A DNA stretch of 46,427 nucleotides from a virus. The position numbers and the translations under genes are program-made. Of the stretch, positions 1 to 7,015 are shown piece after piece. The notes beneath the pieces were generated by a model that was not told the DNA's origin, did not search any database, and saw only the letters and a program-made list of their open reading frames with translations. How positions within the stretch are numbered: position 1 is the stretch's first letter; each line of letters opens with the position of its first letter. The DNA lies in the IMG/VR virus record IMGVR_UViG_3300034683_000076, positions 1 through 46,427 of that record; one strand, 5' to 3'.

Positions 1-960
1 CACCTGGTAGTATATATCGCTCACAGGATACACAGTTCCAAACTTCCTTCGGATACTGTAACTTTGGGTATAGTCAATTTGTTCAAGTTGTTACAATATA
101 AGTTCTTTACTTCTTACGTACATCAAGCATATGAGTTTCATGCTAACCGAGAGGTCATGCAAGCAACTATAGATGGGCTTTCTAATAAGTTTGATCTTGT
201 GGCAGCTAAAACATGGAAGAACTTGATAACTAGTCGTGCAGTACGTATGAGTCAACCGGATTCTAACTACTACGAAGCACTCAGAGATTATTCTCCTGAC
301 TACAGAGTATGTCGTGTCATAAGCGACACTCAGACTGGATTGAAAAAATTATTGATCCGAGTTACTCAATTGTACTACGACAACTTTGAAGAAGGAAATA
401 AGATCTCCACATACTCGTCGGTAGATAGTCTTGATGGACAAAAGATCATAGTGTCGCAAACCGATACGTTAGATACCATGGAGCAAAGTATGCGAGCTAT
501 GATCCAGAATTCTTCTAGACTTATAGATATGGAACTTGTGAATGTTCTTTGTAATAAGTTCAGATATGTTCATCCTGAGGCTATGAAAAAGTTCTTGATC
601 ATGGTAGCTGAAAAATCTGCAGAGCAGGTAGATTCTGGTACATTTGACACAATCAAAACCCCAAAGAACGATACTCCCTACTACGTCGGATTAGGTAAGA
701 TCGTACAAGAGATCCTTAGAGTTACGTATCGTGCATGTGTCATGGATAACGTGAATATGAATTCCAAACAAGCTATCGTAATTAAAGCTATGAATATGTA
801 TTCTAGTTCACGAATATCCGACAGTGGAGTACTTACTATTAAACGATCTGTACTTAAGTTCGTGGAAGAGTGTGATTTGTCTTCAAGAGAGAATACAAAT
901 GCATCATTTGTTCTCATCTTCATTTTGTATATCCTTATCAAATCTTTCGATTATATTTAA
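1..960 (+). CDS. Hypothetical protein with C-terminal membrane segment (5' partial)
   Basis: The reading frame is open from the first base of the window, so the true start lies upstream and at least 319 residues are visible. The visible part is mostly mixed alpha-helical, with no motif I recognise. The last 20 or so residues are strongly hydrophobic (ASFVLIFILYILIKSF), which suggests a C-terminal membrane anchor or a buried helix. A TTG at 64 could be taken as a start but has no ribosome binding site, so the partial-gene reading is preferred. It is followed by a hairpin and two genes on the same strand. A virion or membrane role is possible but unproven. Confidence 0.75.
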   Translation, partial: HLVVYIAHRIHSSKLPSDTVTLGIVNLFKLLQYKFFTSYVHQAYEFHANREVMQATIDGLSNKFDLVAAKTWKNLITSRAVRMSQPDSNYYEALRDYSPDYRVCRVISDTQTGLKKLLIRVTQLYYDNFEEGNKISTYSSVDSLDGQKIIVSQTDTLDTMEQSMRAMIQNSSRLIDMELVNVLCNKFRYVHPEAMKKFLIMVAEKSAEQVDSGTFDTIKTPKNDTPYYVGLGKIVQEILRVTYRACVMDNVNMNSKQAIVIKAMNMYSSSRISDSGVLTIKRSVLKFVEECDLSSRENTNASFVLIFILYILIKSFDYI

Positions 961-965
961 ATACT

Positions 966-994
966 CTATAGTGACCTATTATGGGTCACTATAG
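966..994 (+). other. Intercistronic hairpin
   Basis: An 11-bp perfect stem (CTATAGTGACC / GGTCACTATAG) with a 7-base loop sits between the first two genes. No T-run follows; the ribosome binding site of the next gene comes directly after. It may stabilise mRNA ends, mark a processing site or attenuate transcription rather than fully terminate it. Confidence 0.5.
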
Positions 995-1009
995 CAATGG
1001 AGGTCAAAT

Positions 1010-1663
1010 ATGAGTGAGATTATTTATTCTGAAAAAATGAAATACCCTAACAAAACCCAACACACTTGTTGTATTGTAAAGAAAGACGATGCGTATCGTA
1101 TCGATCTTGAAATCCCAAACCACTTTAATACCAGAATATGGTTAGATTTTGAAAACTCGTCTTGTACTTGTAGTACATCTATGTATAGAAGAGATACTCT
1201 GGAACCTGAACAAATGGTTCTTTTGGAAAATAAATGTATAGAGAGTATACGACATTCGATCTTAATGTCAGGAAATTCTAAAACTTGTCACGCTTGGAAT
1301 GCTCGTGAGTTCTATGCGAACTTTGCTGAATTATTGCATCATGCATGTAGTGGGGCTAATGACGAAGGCGTAACGGTAACAAGTCCCATCTTCGTGCCTG
1401 AGGATGTCTCTACTACTATACAAGGGATCAACAAATACCTTGTTCGTTGGAGATGTAAATATACAAAGAACATGCAGACTATGACAGTATTGTCTTACAC
1501 CAATGTATTGATTGACGATTTTTATCATTCAGTCATTCACGATACTGTAAATAGATCTAAAAATAAATCTAATGCGGAGTATAGCTACGCAGGGTATTCC
1601 CGGGATCACTTAAATGGGGAGATTGTTCTTCATATTCTTCCATTTTTTCATGATGTACAATAG
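1010..1663 (+). CDS. Hypothetical protein (217 aa)
   Basis: The start is fixed by GGAGG 7 bases before ATG. The 217-residue product has no signal peptide, membrane segment or recognised domain. It has a cysteine cluster (SSCTCSTS) near residue 55 and further scattered cysteines and histidines, which could bind metal, but the spacing fits no family I know. It ends 9 bases before the next gene and appears to be in one operon with it. Confidence 0.8.
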   Translation: MSEIIYSEKMKYPNKTQHTCCIVKKDDAYRIDLEIPNHFNTRIWLDFENSSCTCSTSMYRRDTLEPEQMVLLENKCIESIRHSILMSGNSKTCHAWNAREFYANFAELLHHACSGANDEGVTVTSPIFVPEDVSTTIQGINKYLVRWRCKYTKNMQTMTVLSYTNVLIDDFYHSVIHDTVNRSKNKSNAEYSYAGYSRDHLNGEIVLHILPFFHDVQ

Positions 1664-1672
1664 AGGTCATTT

Positions 1673-2164
1673 ATGTCTGTGAAGGTAACCCCCTACGGAA
1701 TAGTTTTTCTGGGCATAGACAAAGTTATAAAGTATTACCAACCTGGACTTTTTGGTCAGAGAAATTCTTATACTTATCAAGTTGCGATAGTTCAAGCGTT
1801 GATTGAATTGTGTCAAGAATACTCTAGAAAAGTTCGCATCGTGCCACTTGTACAATTGTCACACCATCCGTTAGATTGGTGCAATGAGAGTTCACTTCGA
1901 ACCAACCTTTCTAACTTGTTACATGTCGATGCTAAATCATTAAAGTTGGGAGTTAATAAAACCCCAAGATGTCTTACGATTATCAACTGGATGAATAACC
2001 ACAACATTCCGTTAAAGATGGGACTAATCGTAGACGTTAAAGATCCGTACTATCTTGATCAGAATGTTCGTAATTTTTATCCCCCTGCATGGTGTCTTCC
2101 AGATTACGGACTACAGTATCCTCAGATGGTACAGATACATAGGTTTTTAAAACAACTTCCGTAA
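1673..2164 (+). CDS. Hypothetical protein (163 aa)
   Basis: ATG is preceded by AGAGGTC at a suitable distance. The product is a 163-residue soluble protein with an N-terminal beta-rich part and a C-terminal part rich in Pro, Tyr and Trp. I do not recognise a family. It is the last gene of the rightward run that begins before the window and is followed at once by a shared terminator hairpin. Confidence 0.8.
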   Translation: MSVKVTPYGIVFLGIDKVIKYYQPGLFGQRNSYTYQVAIVQALIELCQEYSRKVRIVPLVQLSHHPLDWCNESSLRTNLSNLLHVDAKSLKLGVNKTPRCLTIINWMNNHNIPLKMGLIVDVKDPYYLDQNVRNFYPPAWCLPDYGLQYPQMVQIHRFLKQLP

Positions 2165-2173
2165 TGTCCAGAC

Positions 2174-2205
2174 GATAAGACACACCTTTCTAGGTGTGTC
2201 TTATC
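2174..2205. terminator. Bidirectional terminator hairpin
   Basis: A 14-bp perfect stem (GATAAGACACACCT and its complement) with a TTCT loop lies between two convergent genes ending at 2164 (+) and 2218 (-). It can serve both strands. Confidence 0.85.
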
Positions 2206-2217
2206 TTATTGTAAGTT

Positions 2218-2619
2218 TTATTTGACAATGCAGTCAGGATCTGGATCTATGCTGAATTGTTTAACCGGAAGTGTAGGAACTCCGGTTATCAACGCTTTGA
2301 GGACTCTATGATGCCCATCCATGATTCTTCCGTTTTCTCCAAGTAAAATAGGATACGATAGATCTGCAGCTAGAGCTATCTTCACATGGTGAGCTACGTT
2401 GGCATATGTTGCATCTCTAGAAAGTCCGGGGAAATTAGAATCTAATTGCAATGCTCGTAATTCTTCTACAGGTTTTTCGAATGTTTCAAGTTCTTTAGAT
2501 TTTTCTATAAGACTTGTAACTCGCCATTCGTTCCCTTCATACCTATGGAACTGACGGTCTATACTGGGAGGTTGAAACGATTCGTTCCCATTAAGAACTT
2601 TTTGTACTGATTTGAACAT
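2218..2619 (-). CDS. ParB-fold nuclease/partition-like small protein
   Basis: The product is 133 residues with AGGAGG ahead of the ATG. The C-terminal half carries the ParB/sulfiredoxin-like signature: a hydrophobic strand (YPILLGENG), then RIMDGHHRVLKAL, matching the G-x-x-x-D-G-x-H-R box in which the Arg and Asp contact nucleotide in ParB N-domain proteins. It is far shorter than chromosomal ParB and has no visible DNA-binding HTH domain. It may be a DNA-end or nucleotide-binding accessory protein. It follows the 2634-3458 gene by 14 bases in a two-gene leftward operon. Confidence 0.65.
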   Translation of the reverse strand: MFKSVQKVLNGNESFQPPSIDRQFHRYEGNEWRVTSLIEKSKELETFEKPVEELRALQLDSNFPGLSRDATYANVAHHVKIALAADLSYPILLGENGRIMDGHHRVLKALITGVPTLPVKQFSIDPDPDCIVK

Positions 2620-2633
2620 ATCTTCAGTACCTC

Positions 2634-3458
2634 CTAAAGCATGTAGTACATGATGTTAGATCTGGATTCCGGATCTAATACTTTAGCTACTTTGACAAAA
2701 GATTTTAACTCTTCAGAATACTGTTCATTTTGATCCGAATAGGAATCTATGATTTCTCTTACCCTTCCTATTTCCTGACCACCTTGAAGCTCACTTAGAT
2801 CCATCTGTATTGCTAGTTTCAAATAGATCCTAGCTTTGGTAGCCATCACTACAAGTTTTCGCAGTACCTGCAGAGCTTGATCGTTGATGTTTGTGAATTC
2901 TTCATCGTAGTGCAATCTACATTTTAATATCCAACTTAAATTCATAGTTGGGACATGATAAAATGGAGTAAGAAGAACGATATCCCCAGAACGTAATATA
3001 GGATCAGGAAGAACAGGTTTTGATCTTCCGGTTTGACTATCCAGCGCCTGGTTAGCCAGACCATACAGTGTACTCATCTGACTATTAGGATATCCAGTTA
3101 TAGTGGGAGCAGCTAATCCGGAATATGCTGAATATGGGAATTCGACATGTTCTACAGATGAGATACTTCGAAAATCTCTAGCTTCAGGAGGGATGCGATA
3201 TAATGCATAAGTGTTAAATCCGCCGTAATAATGTCCGTCTTCGATGACGCTTTCTTCTACCCAGTCAGGACTGAGCATTATCTTCTTAGGTCGTCCTCCA
3301 AGCATACTGCAGTCTTGCAATACTCGAGAAGTTATGACTTCGTCTCGGATTCGATCATCCATAGATTCGTTGTGTACTGTGGGAAATGCTAGTCTAAGAA
3401 TATGACTTGGTATGTCGGCGTATACCGAGTTAAGACAGATTTGTATTGGATTGTACAT
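2634..3458 (-). CDS. Hypothetical protein, possible virion structural protein
   Basis: The product is 274 residues and starts at ATG with GAGGTG upstream. The N-terminal two thirds look like a compact beta-rich domain with many Pro and Tyr. The C-terminal third is helical and charged. No enzyme motif is visible. A late-type box ATGGTATGC lies 25 bases upstream on the same strand, as for the capsid-linked genes, so a virion role is inferred from regulation, not from homology. Confidence 0.7.
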   Translation of the reverse strand: MYNPIQICLNSVYADIPSHILRLAFPTVHNESMDDRIRDEVITSRVLQDCSMLGGRPKKIMLSPDWVEESVIEDGHYYGGFNTYALYRIPPEARDFRSISSVEHVEFPYSAYSGLAAPTITGYPNSQMSTLYGLANQALDSQTGRSKPVLPDPILRSGDIVLLTPFYHVPTMNLSWILKCRLHYDEEFTNINDQALQVLRKLVVMATKARIYLKLAIQMDLSELQGGQEIGRVREIIDSYSDQNEQYSEELKSFVKVAKVLDPESRSNIMYYML

Positions 3459-3483
3459 AACTCACCTCACTAGTGGTTGGTTT

Positions 3484-3492
3484 GCATACCAT
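3484..3492 (-). promoter_or_regulatory. Candidate middle/late promoter box ATGGTATGC
   Basis: The leftward strand reads ATGGTATGC, 25 bases before the ATG at 3458. The identical nine bases occur before the acidic gene at 23476, and variants occur before at least seven other genes. It resembles the TATG late-promoter element reported for phiKZ. Confidence 0.55.
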
Positions 3493-3521
3493 CATTGTAC
3501 ATGTCATCAATTTTATAAGGA

Positions 3522-3529
3522 TATATCAC
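3522..3529 (+). promoter_or_regulatory. Candidate early promoter, TATATCAC (one mismatch)
   Basis: GGATATATCACA matches the phiKZ early box TATATTAC at 7 of 8 bases and has the same GGATATAT lead-in as the box at 9166. It points into the weakly coding unit 3575-4411. Confidence 0.4.
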
Positions 3530-3596
3530 ATATACGATAACCTGTTACTACAGGTAAAATTTTAGTTGTGATACATGTACTATGTCCTGAAGTTCG

Positions 3597-3986
3597 ATGA
3601 ATCTGAACATTGTTTCTGAATCTGGTTGCCTCCTTTCGATCACGGTTCAGGAACTACAGGGAAGAGATTTCGATGAATATTCGTTGTGGGTGTTTCCGAT
3701 TCTCCTCTGCAGCGAAGTTGTCGAGATCTCTTCCCACTCTTACAAACAAATTTGGAAAAAAGAAGTATTATCTTTGGTCACTAACATAAAGGTATTCGGA
3801 ATCGTTGCGACAACAATTGAGTCCGAGAAGATTCTTTTCTTCCACATATTTCATAATGTTCTCTTAGGCTTCTGGAAACCTACAGACTCTCATGACATTG
3901 CTATATTGGGGGAAGTCTGGTGTCCACTCGTGGATATAGATATCCTAACTTATGAACAACTACCAGGATGTCTAAGGTGTCTTTGA
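3597..3986 (+). CDS. Uncertain ORF, possible frameshifted early gene
   Basis: This is a 129-codon open frame with protein-like composition but no ribosome binding site at its ATG, unlike nearly all other genes here. It ends at CTT TGA, preceded by AAGG and one codon, an arrangement like the prfB programmed +1 site. A +1 shift would add 39 codons and end at 4104, overlapping the next ATG. A second short frame (ATG at 3575, 14 codons) precedes it in another phase. The unit could be a decayed gene, a programmed-frameshift gene or non-coding; no family is recognised. Confidence 0.35.
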   Translation: MNLNIVSESGCLLSITVQELQGRDFDEYSLWVFPILLCSEVVEISSHSYKQIWKKEVLSLVTNIKVFGIVATTIESEKILFFHIFHNVLLGFWKPTDSHDIAILGEVWCPLVDIDILTYEQLPGCLRCL

Positions 3987-4093
3987 GAACATATTGAACG
4001 CACACAAAGTTTGTCGGGATATCTACGATATACCAGATGCCGGAAGTATCTTTGATGGGCGATGTGTGGAAACTACCAATAAGGCAAAATCTA

Positions 4094-4105
4094 TAAGGAG
4101 GTGAT
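4094..4105 (+). promoter_or_regulatory. Full-length Shine-Dalgarno sequence
   Basis: TAAGGAGGTGAT is complementary to 12 consecutive bases at the 3' end of 16S rRNA as in Escherichia coli. The nearest ATG (4104) lies inside it, and an in-frame GTG at 4113 follows after an 11-base spacer, so the true start is ambiguous. Confidence 0.5.
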
Positions 4106-4295
4106 GACCATTGTGACAACTTGTTCGATATTGTGTATTTGGGATAAACTTATCTCACCACGGATGTCGTATATGCGTACAACTTCGAGCGTGTCTCGAT
4201 TACCCCAAGAAACGTACGTTAACATTGTTGTTGTCATACCCAAACGTATACCGGGTTTGGGTTTCGGCAAAAGTCATCCGCATTATAAGGGATAG
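4104..4295 (+). CDS. Small hypothetical ORF (63 aa)
   Basis: This short frame follows the very strong Shine-Dalgarno at 4094-4105. It may start at ATG 4104, which overlaps the TGA of the frame before it, or at GTG 4113. The predicted product is basic, with no membrane segment or known motif. The other frames here also look protein-like for short stretches, so the case rests on the ribosome binding site and the downstream terminator. It could be the second gene of the small unit 3522-4411. Confidence 0.35.
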   Translation: MTIVTTCSILCIWDKLISPRMSYMRTTSSVSRLPQETYVNIVVVIPKRIPGLGFGKSHPHYKG

Positions 4296-4330
4296 TGTCT
4301 GGATGATATAACTTTGTTTCATATAAGCGT

Positions 4331-4383
4331 TAGCTGTTTTGTCGATACGATTTAGTTTGTTTTAAATAAAGCTAGCTGTTTTG
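4331..4383 (+). repeat. Pair of 11-bp direct repeats
   Basis: TAGCTGTTTTG occurs at 4331-4341 and again at 4373-4383, the second copy abutting the terminator stem. Its function is unknown; it may be a small duplication in a 3' untranslated region. Confidence 0.5.
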
Positions 4384-4411
4384 AGGAGATGCCTTATTCA
4401 GGCATCTCCTC
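4383..4411 (+). terminator. Intrinsic terminator
   Basis: An 11-bp perfect stem GAGGAGATGCC with a 7-base loop is followed by the T-rich stretch TTCTTC. It closes the 3522-4295 unit. Confidence 0.8.
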
Positions 4412-4462
4412 TTCTTCAATCAACTCCATGTGATAACTATATATTTTTATAAGAGGGGAGAG

Positions 4463-4801
4463 ATGATAGTTGTTACTCTGAATGAGATATCCCGGTTTTG
4501 GGCGGAGCAAACCAAGGTATCTATATTAACTGCTGCACACGAAATCATTGACCATATCGATGAAACTGAACTCGGCATGTACGCTGCACTTGGAGTCCCA
4601 ACTGATTTGAATACAGAAATATATTTGCCTCTCCCACTTGTTGAGTATAAAAACTCATTACCTGAGTTGTTGACTCGTATTCAAGTTTGGTTGACACCGC
4701 TGGCTGCGTTAGAAGAGTATCCTATGATTCAAAAAATGATTTCTAAACATACACACATCCATCTTTTGGTGTATAACCGAATCGAGGCTTCTATGGCCTA
4801 A
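4463..4801 (+). CDS. Hypothetical early-region protein (112 aa)
   Basis: ATG at 4463 is chosen because AAGAGGGGAG lies just before it; an in-frame GTG at 4430 has no site. The product is small, acidic and probably alpha-helical, with no signal peptide or known motif. It is the first gene after the terminator at 4383 and is followed 28 bases later by another small gene, so the two likely share a transcript. The AT-rich stretch TATATATTTTTATAAG at 4438-4453 could contribute to a promoter but does not match the early box closely. Confidence 0.75.
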   Translation: MIVVTLNEISRFWAEQTKVSILTAAHEIIDHIDETELGMYAALGVPTDLNTEIYLPLPLVEYKNSLPELLTRIQVWLTPLAALEEYPMIQKMISKHTHIHLLVYNRIEASMA

Positions 4802-4829
4802 ATTAGCTACTTAAAAGGAGAATCTTCTG

Positions 4830-5150
4830 ATGTCAGATATTGAACAAATACGAAAAATTACATTTGAATTTGCTAAACATTTAAAACGTCATCAGCTTGC
4901 GGTTCCTTCCGGTTTCAATATGGAGCATGAAGGACATAATCTTGAATCCATGTTGTCACTTACGAATACAATCTTACACATTCTCACAGATGGTAAGTGG
5001 AGTATATTGTATATTTCCGCAATCTCGCAAAACCTGACGGAATATGTTATCGGAGTTGAGTTACGTAAATTCAAATCTAAACCATCCAAAAAACACGTAG
5101 TGCACGAAAAGTTCCTATTTGAAGATATACCTGAAAATTTCCCCCAGTGA
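4830..5150 (+). CDS. Hypothetical early-region protein (106 aa)
   Basis: The ATG has AAAAGGAG upstream. The 106-residue product begins with a helical segment, has a short hydrophobic strand region in the middle (WSILYISAIS) and a basic patch (KFKSKPSKKH) near the end. No family is recognised. Its stop codon lies inside the stem of the terminator that follows. Confidence 0.75.
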   Translation: MSDIEQIRKITFEFAKHLKRHQLAVPSGFNMEHEGHNLESMLSLTNTILHILTDGKWSILYISAISQNLTEYVIGVELRKFKSKPSKKHVVHEKFLFEDIPENFPQ

Positions 5151-5176
5151 GAGAACTGACCGAAGTCAGTTCTCTC
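5149..5176 (+). terminator. Terminator hairpin with CGAA loop
   Basis: A 12-bp perfect stem (GAGAGAACTGAC) is closed by a CGAA tetraloop and overlaps the stop codon of the gene ending at 5150. Only a weak T-run follows. Confidence 0.7.
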
Positions 5177-5210
5177 ATAGGCCAAACACACTCACCCTTA
5201 ATCCGGTGTT

Positions 5211-5259
5211 CCCTACCCGTAGGGCATCCAACTAGAGATAAGTTACTACTTGTCTCTAG
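5211..5259 (+). promoter_or_regulatory. Structured region with promoter-like element upstream of the 5291 gene
   Basis: Two small inverted repeats (CCCTACCCGTAGGG at 5211-5224, and CTAGAGA pairing with TCTCTAG within 5232-5259) stand between the terminator and the gene. They are followed by GACATTACACATAACATAA, a weak match (6 of 8) to the early promoter box. The related gene at 6133 has a similar arrangement ending in TCTAGGG...TAACATAA. Confidence 0.35.
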
Positions 5260-5290
5260 GGACATTACACATAACATAAAGGAGTTACCT

Positions 5291-5941
5291 ATGTCTAAGG
5301 CAAATACTAACTTCACTCTTACGCTGATATACTTAAACAACAACACCATCGTGGCTGGAGAACTCAGACATCTCCCCAAAAAAGAAACAACTAACTGGCA
5401 CTATTATCAGGTTAAACCGGACAGTCCTGTGTATGTGTATGATGCAATAAATCTGCAGAGGACTAATCTCCACTGCTCCGACATGTTGCACATCAGAAAA
5501 GAACAGTTGATGATGGTTTTTGACCATGTTACGAGTCTTCCTACTATCGGAGATTGGGTAGATGATCCAGACGAATTCTCCGAAGAAATCTACAGGGATT
5601 GGTGTATCTATGAAAGTACTTTGTATCTGGGAGTTGAGCGAATCAATGTCCTGATCAAGGATTGGGGATTTGATAACTCAAATCCCTCACAGAAAATACA
5701 GCGCGACATTCCTGCATGCTTCAGTTTTTACCAGCACATGGACACCTTCGCGGAGTACCTGGCTGAAAATTGCAGATACTTCGATCTGTCGGATGAGGAC
5801 CATCTGGATTACTGGAAGACCGCACTGAAGATTATCATCGAAAAGTACGATATATCTTTTGCTTTTGGATGTGACGATTTTCCGCAGTATCAAATTACAA
5901 AAGAGGAGTGCGACGGTTGCGGTCCCTTTAGGTTAGAATAG
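5291..5941 (+). CDS. Early-region protein, paralogue of the 6133 gene
   Basis: The start at 5291 follows AAAGGAG; a longer frame reaching back to 5147 has no site and overlaps the terminator. The 216-residue product matches the next gene in its N-terminal 50 residues (strand, then an ETTNWHYYQVKP segment like ETENWYYYRVKP) and near its C-terminus (FPQYQITKEE like IPQYRLQEIPEE). The end has CDGCG. No known fold can be named. Tandem duplication with divergence is the likely origin, and the role is unknown. Confidence 0.8.
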   Translation: MSKANTNFTLTLIYLNNNTIVAGELRHLPKKETTNWHYYQVKPDSPVYVYDAINLQRTNLHCSDMLHIRKEQLMMVFDHVTSLPTIGDWVDDPDEFSEEIYRDWCIYESTLYLGVERINVLIKDWGFDNSNPSQKIQRDIPACFSFYQHMDTFAEYLAENCRYFDLSDEDHLDYWKTALKIIIEKYDISFAFGCDDFPQYQITKEECDGCGPFRLE

Positions 5942-5953
5942 TTGAGTGTTAAG

Positions 5954-5983
5954 GAAGAGAAGCGTCGCATGACGCTTCTCTTC
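5954..5983 (+). terminator. Intrinsic terminator
   Basis: A 13-bp perfect stem GAAGAGAAGCGTC with a GCAT loop is followed by TCTTAGTTT. It ends the 5291 transcript. Confidence 0.85.
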
Positions 5984-6089
5984 TCTTAGTTTACTAGATG
6001 AGGGTTTATTTTACGATACGTTGCTCGGTCTGAAAAGACACCGTTCACTATAGACCTACTAGAAGAAGAATGCCCACTTCTAGGGCAGA

Positions 6090-6097
6090 TATATAAC
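6090..6097 (+). promoter_or_regulatory. Candidate early promoter, TATATAAC (one mismatch)
   Basis: CAGATATATAACATA matches the early box TATATTAC at 7 of 8 bases and lies 35 bases before the ATG at 6133. Confidence 0.45.
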
Positions 6098-6132
6098 ATA
6101 AGTAATTGATCTTAACTCCAAAGGAGATAATT

Positions 6133-6942
6133 ATGGCTAAATCGACTGTGTCCCCTAAGACTAAACCCGTATCCAAGTACAAGTGGACTATACTTCGGCT
6201 CGCCGACAATACAGAGGTCGAAGGACCTCTCAAATACTTACAAGAAAGAGAAACAGAAAATTGGTATTACTATCGTGTGAAACCTGGAACGAAACTTCGT
6301 ATCACGTGCCCGACTTCTGGAGAAAGCGACGTATATTCTGAAGTAGGTATCTTTCAGATCGAAAAATCTAACCTGGCATATATCATCGAAGGAGATACCG
6401 AAGAGTCCTTCATTCCTCAGGATTCGAAAAATGTTCGTGAGACACAGATTGATGAAGAATATCAAATTGTGAACGCTCTGTGCTTCGCGTTTTCTTGTCC
6501 CCCTCGCAACATGTTTCCTGCAGAATTCTTTTCCGTAGGTACGATAGAATATTTTGATGATGAGGTTCTTTCCGAATATATTGTAATGAGTTGTGAGTTT
6601 ATCAATGAATTCTTGCGAGAAGTTGGAGAACGAACTACAATATCCCGGGTAGCCACACGCGACCCTAAACAGTACATTCTAATAAATGTGGACATTCTAG
6701 CACGGTATATAACTGCTCGATCCAATGTCAAGAACAGCGAACATTGGACGAGTATTCTGAAATATCTGTGTGAATTGTACCAAGTTCAAGTACGTACTAT
6801 TGGAGGCATACCGCAATACCGTCTACAAGAAATTCCCGAAGAGGGTTTGAAATTCGAGCACGGGTACCGATATTGTACTTGTGCATCCAAAGAAGACGAA
6901 ACTGAAGACAATTTTGAAACATATGGTTTCAGGTGGATATGA
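6133..6942 (+). CDS. Early-region protein, paralogue of the 5291 gene
   Basis: ATG 6133 follows AAAGGAG. The product is 269 residues, with a basic Lys/Pro/Ser-rich N-terminus of about 17 residues absent from its paralogue. It shares the N-terminal ETENWYYYRVKP block and the C-terminal GIPQYRL block with the 5291 product; IPQYRL also occurs in the 16174 product. The C-terminal tail is acidic with a CTC pair. Function is unknown. Its own early-type promoter and terminator make it a single-gene unit. Confidence 0.8.
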   Translation: MAKSTVSPKTKPVSKYKWTILRLADNTEVEGPLKYLQERETENWYYYRVKPGTKLRITCPTSGESDVYSEVGIFQIEKSNLAYIIEGDTEESFIPQDSKNVRETQIDEEYQIVNALCFAFSCPPRNMFPAEFFSVGTIEYFDDEVLSEYIVMSCEFINEFLREVGERTTISRVATRDPKQYILINVDILARYITARSNVKNSEHWTSILKYLCELYQVQVRTIGGIPQYRLQEIPEEGLKFEHGYRYCTCASKEDETEDNFETYGFRWI

Positions 6943-6956
6943 ACTTTCTAATATTG

Positions 6957-6994
6957 TAGAAGAAGAGAGGTACATCCGTACCTCTCTTCTTCTA
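6957..6994 (+). terminator. Long terminator hairpin
   Basis: A 17-bp perfect stem TAGAAGAAGAGAGGTAC with an ATCC loop lies 14 bases after the stop at 6942. It is one of the longest stems in the window. Confidence 0.8.
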
Positions 6995-7015
6995 GAAACT
7001 TAAAAGAGTATATTG

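Noticed and set aside
2993-3000. GTAATATA (early box on the minus strand)
   Set aside because: It lies inside the 2634-3458 coding region with no start codon suitably placed downstream; taken as chance.
3901-4119. 72-codon minus-strand frame
   Set aside because: No ribosome binding site, implausible composition, and it faces away from the promoter and terminator of this unit.
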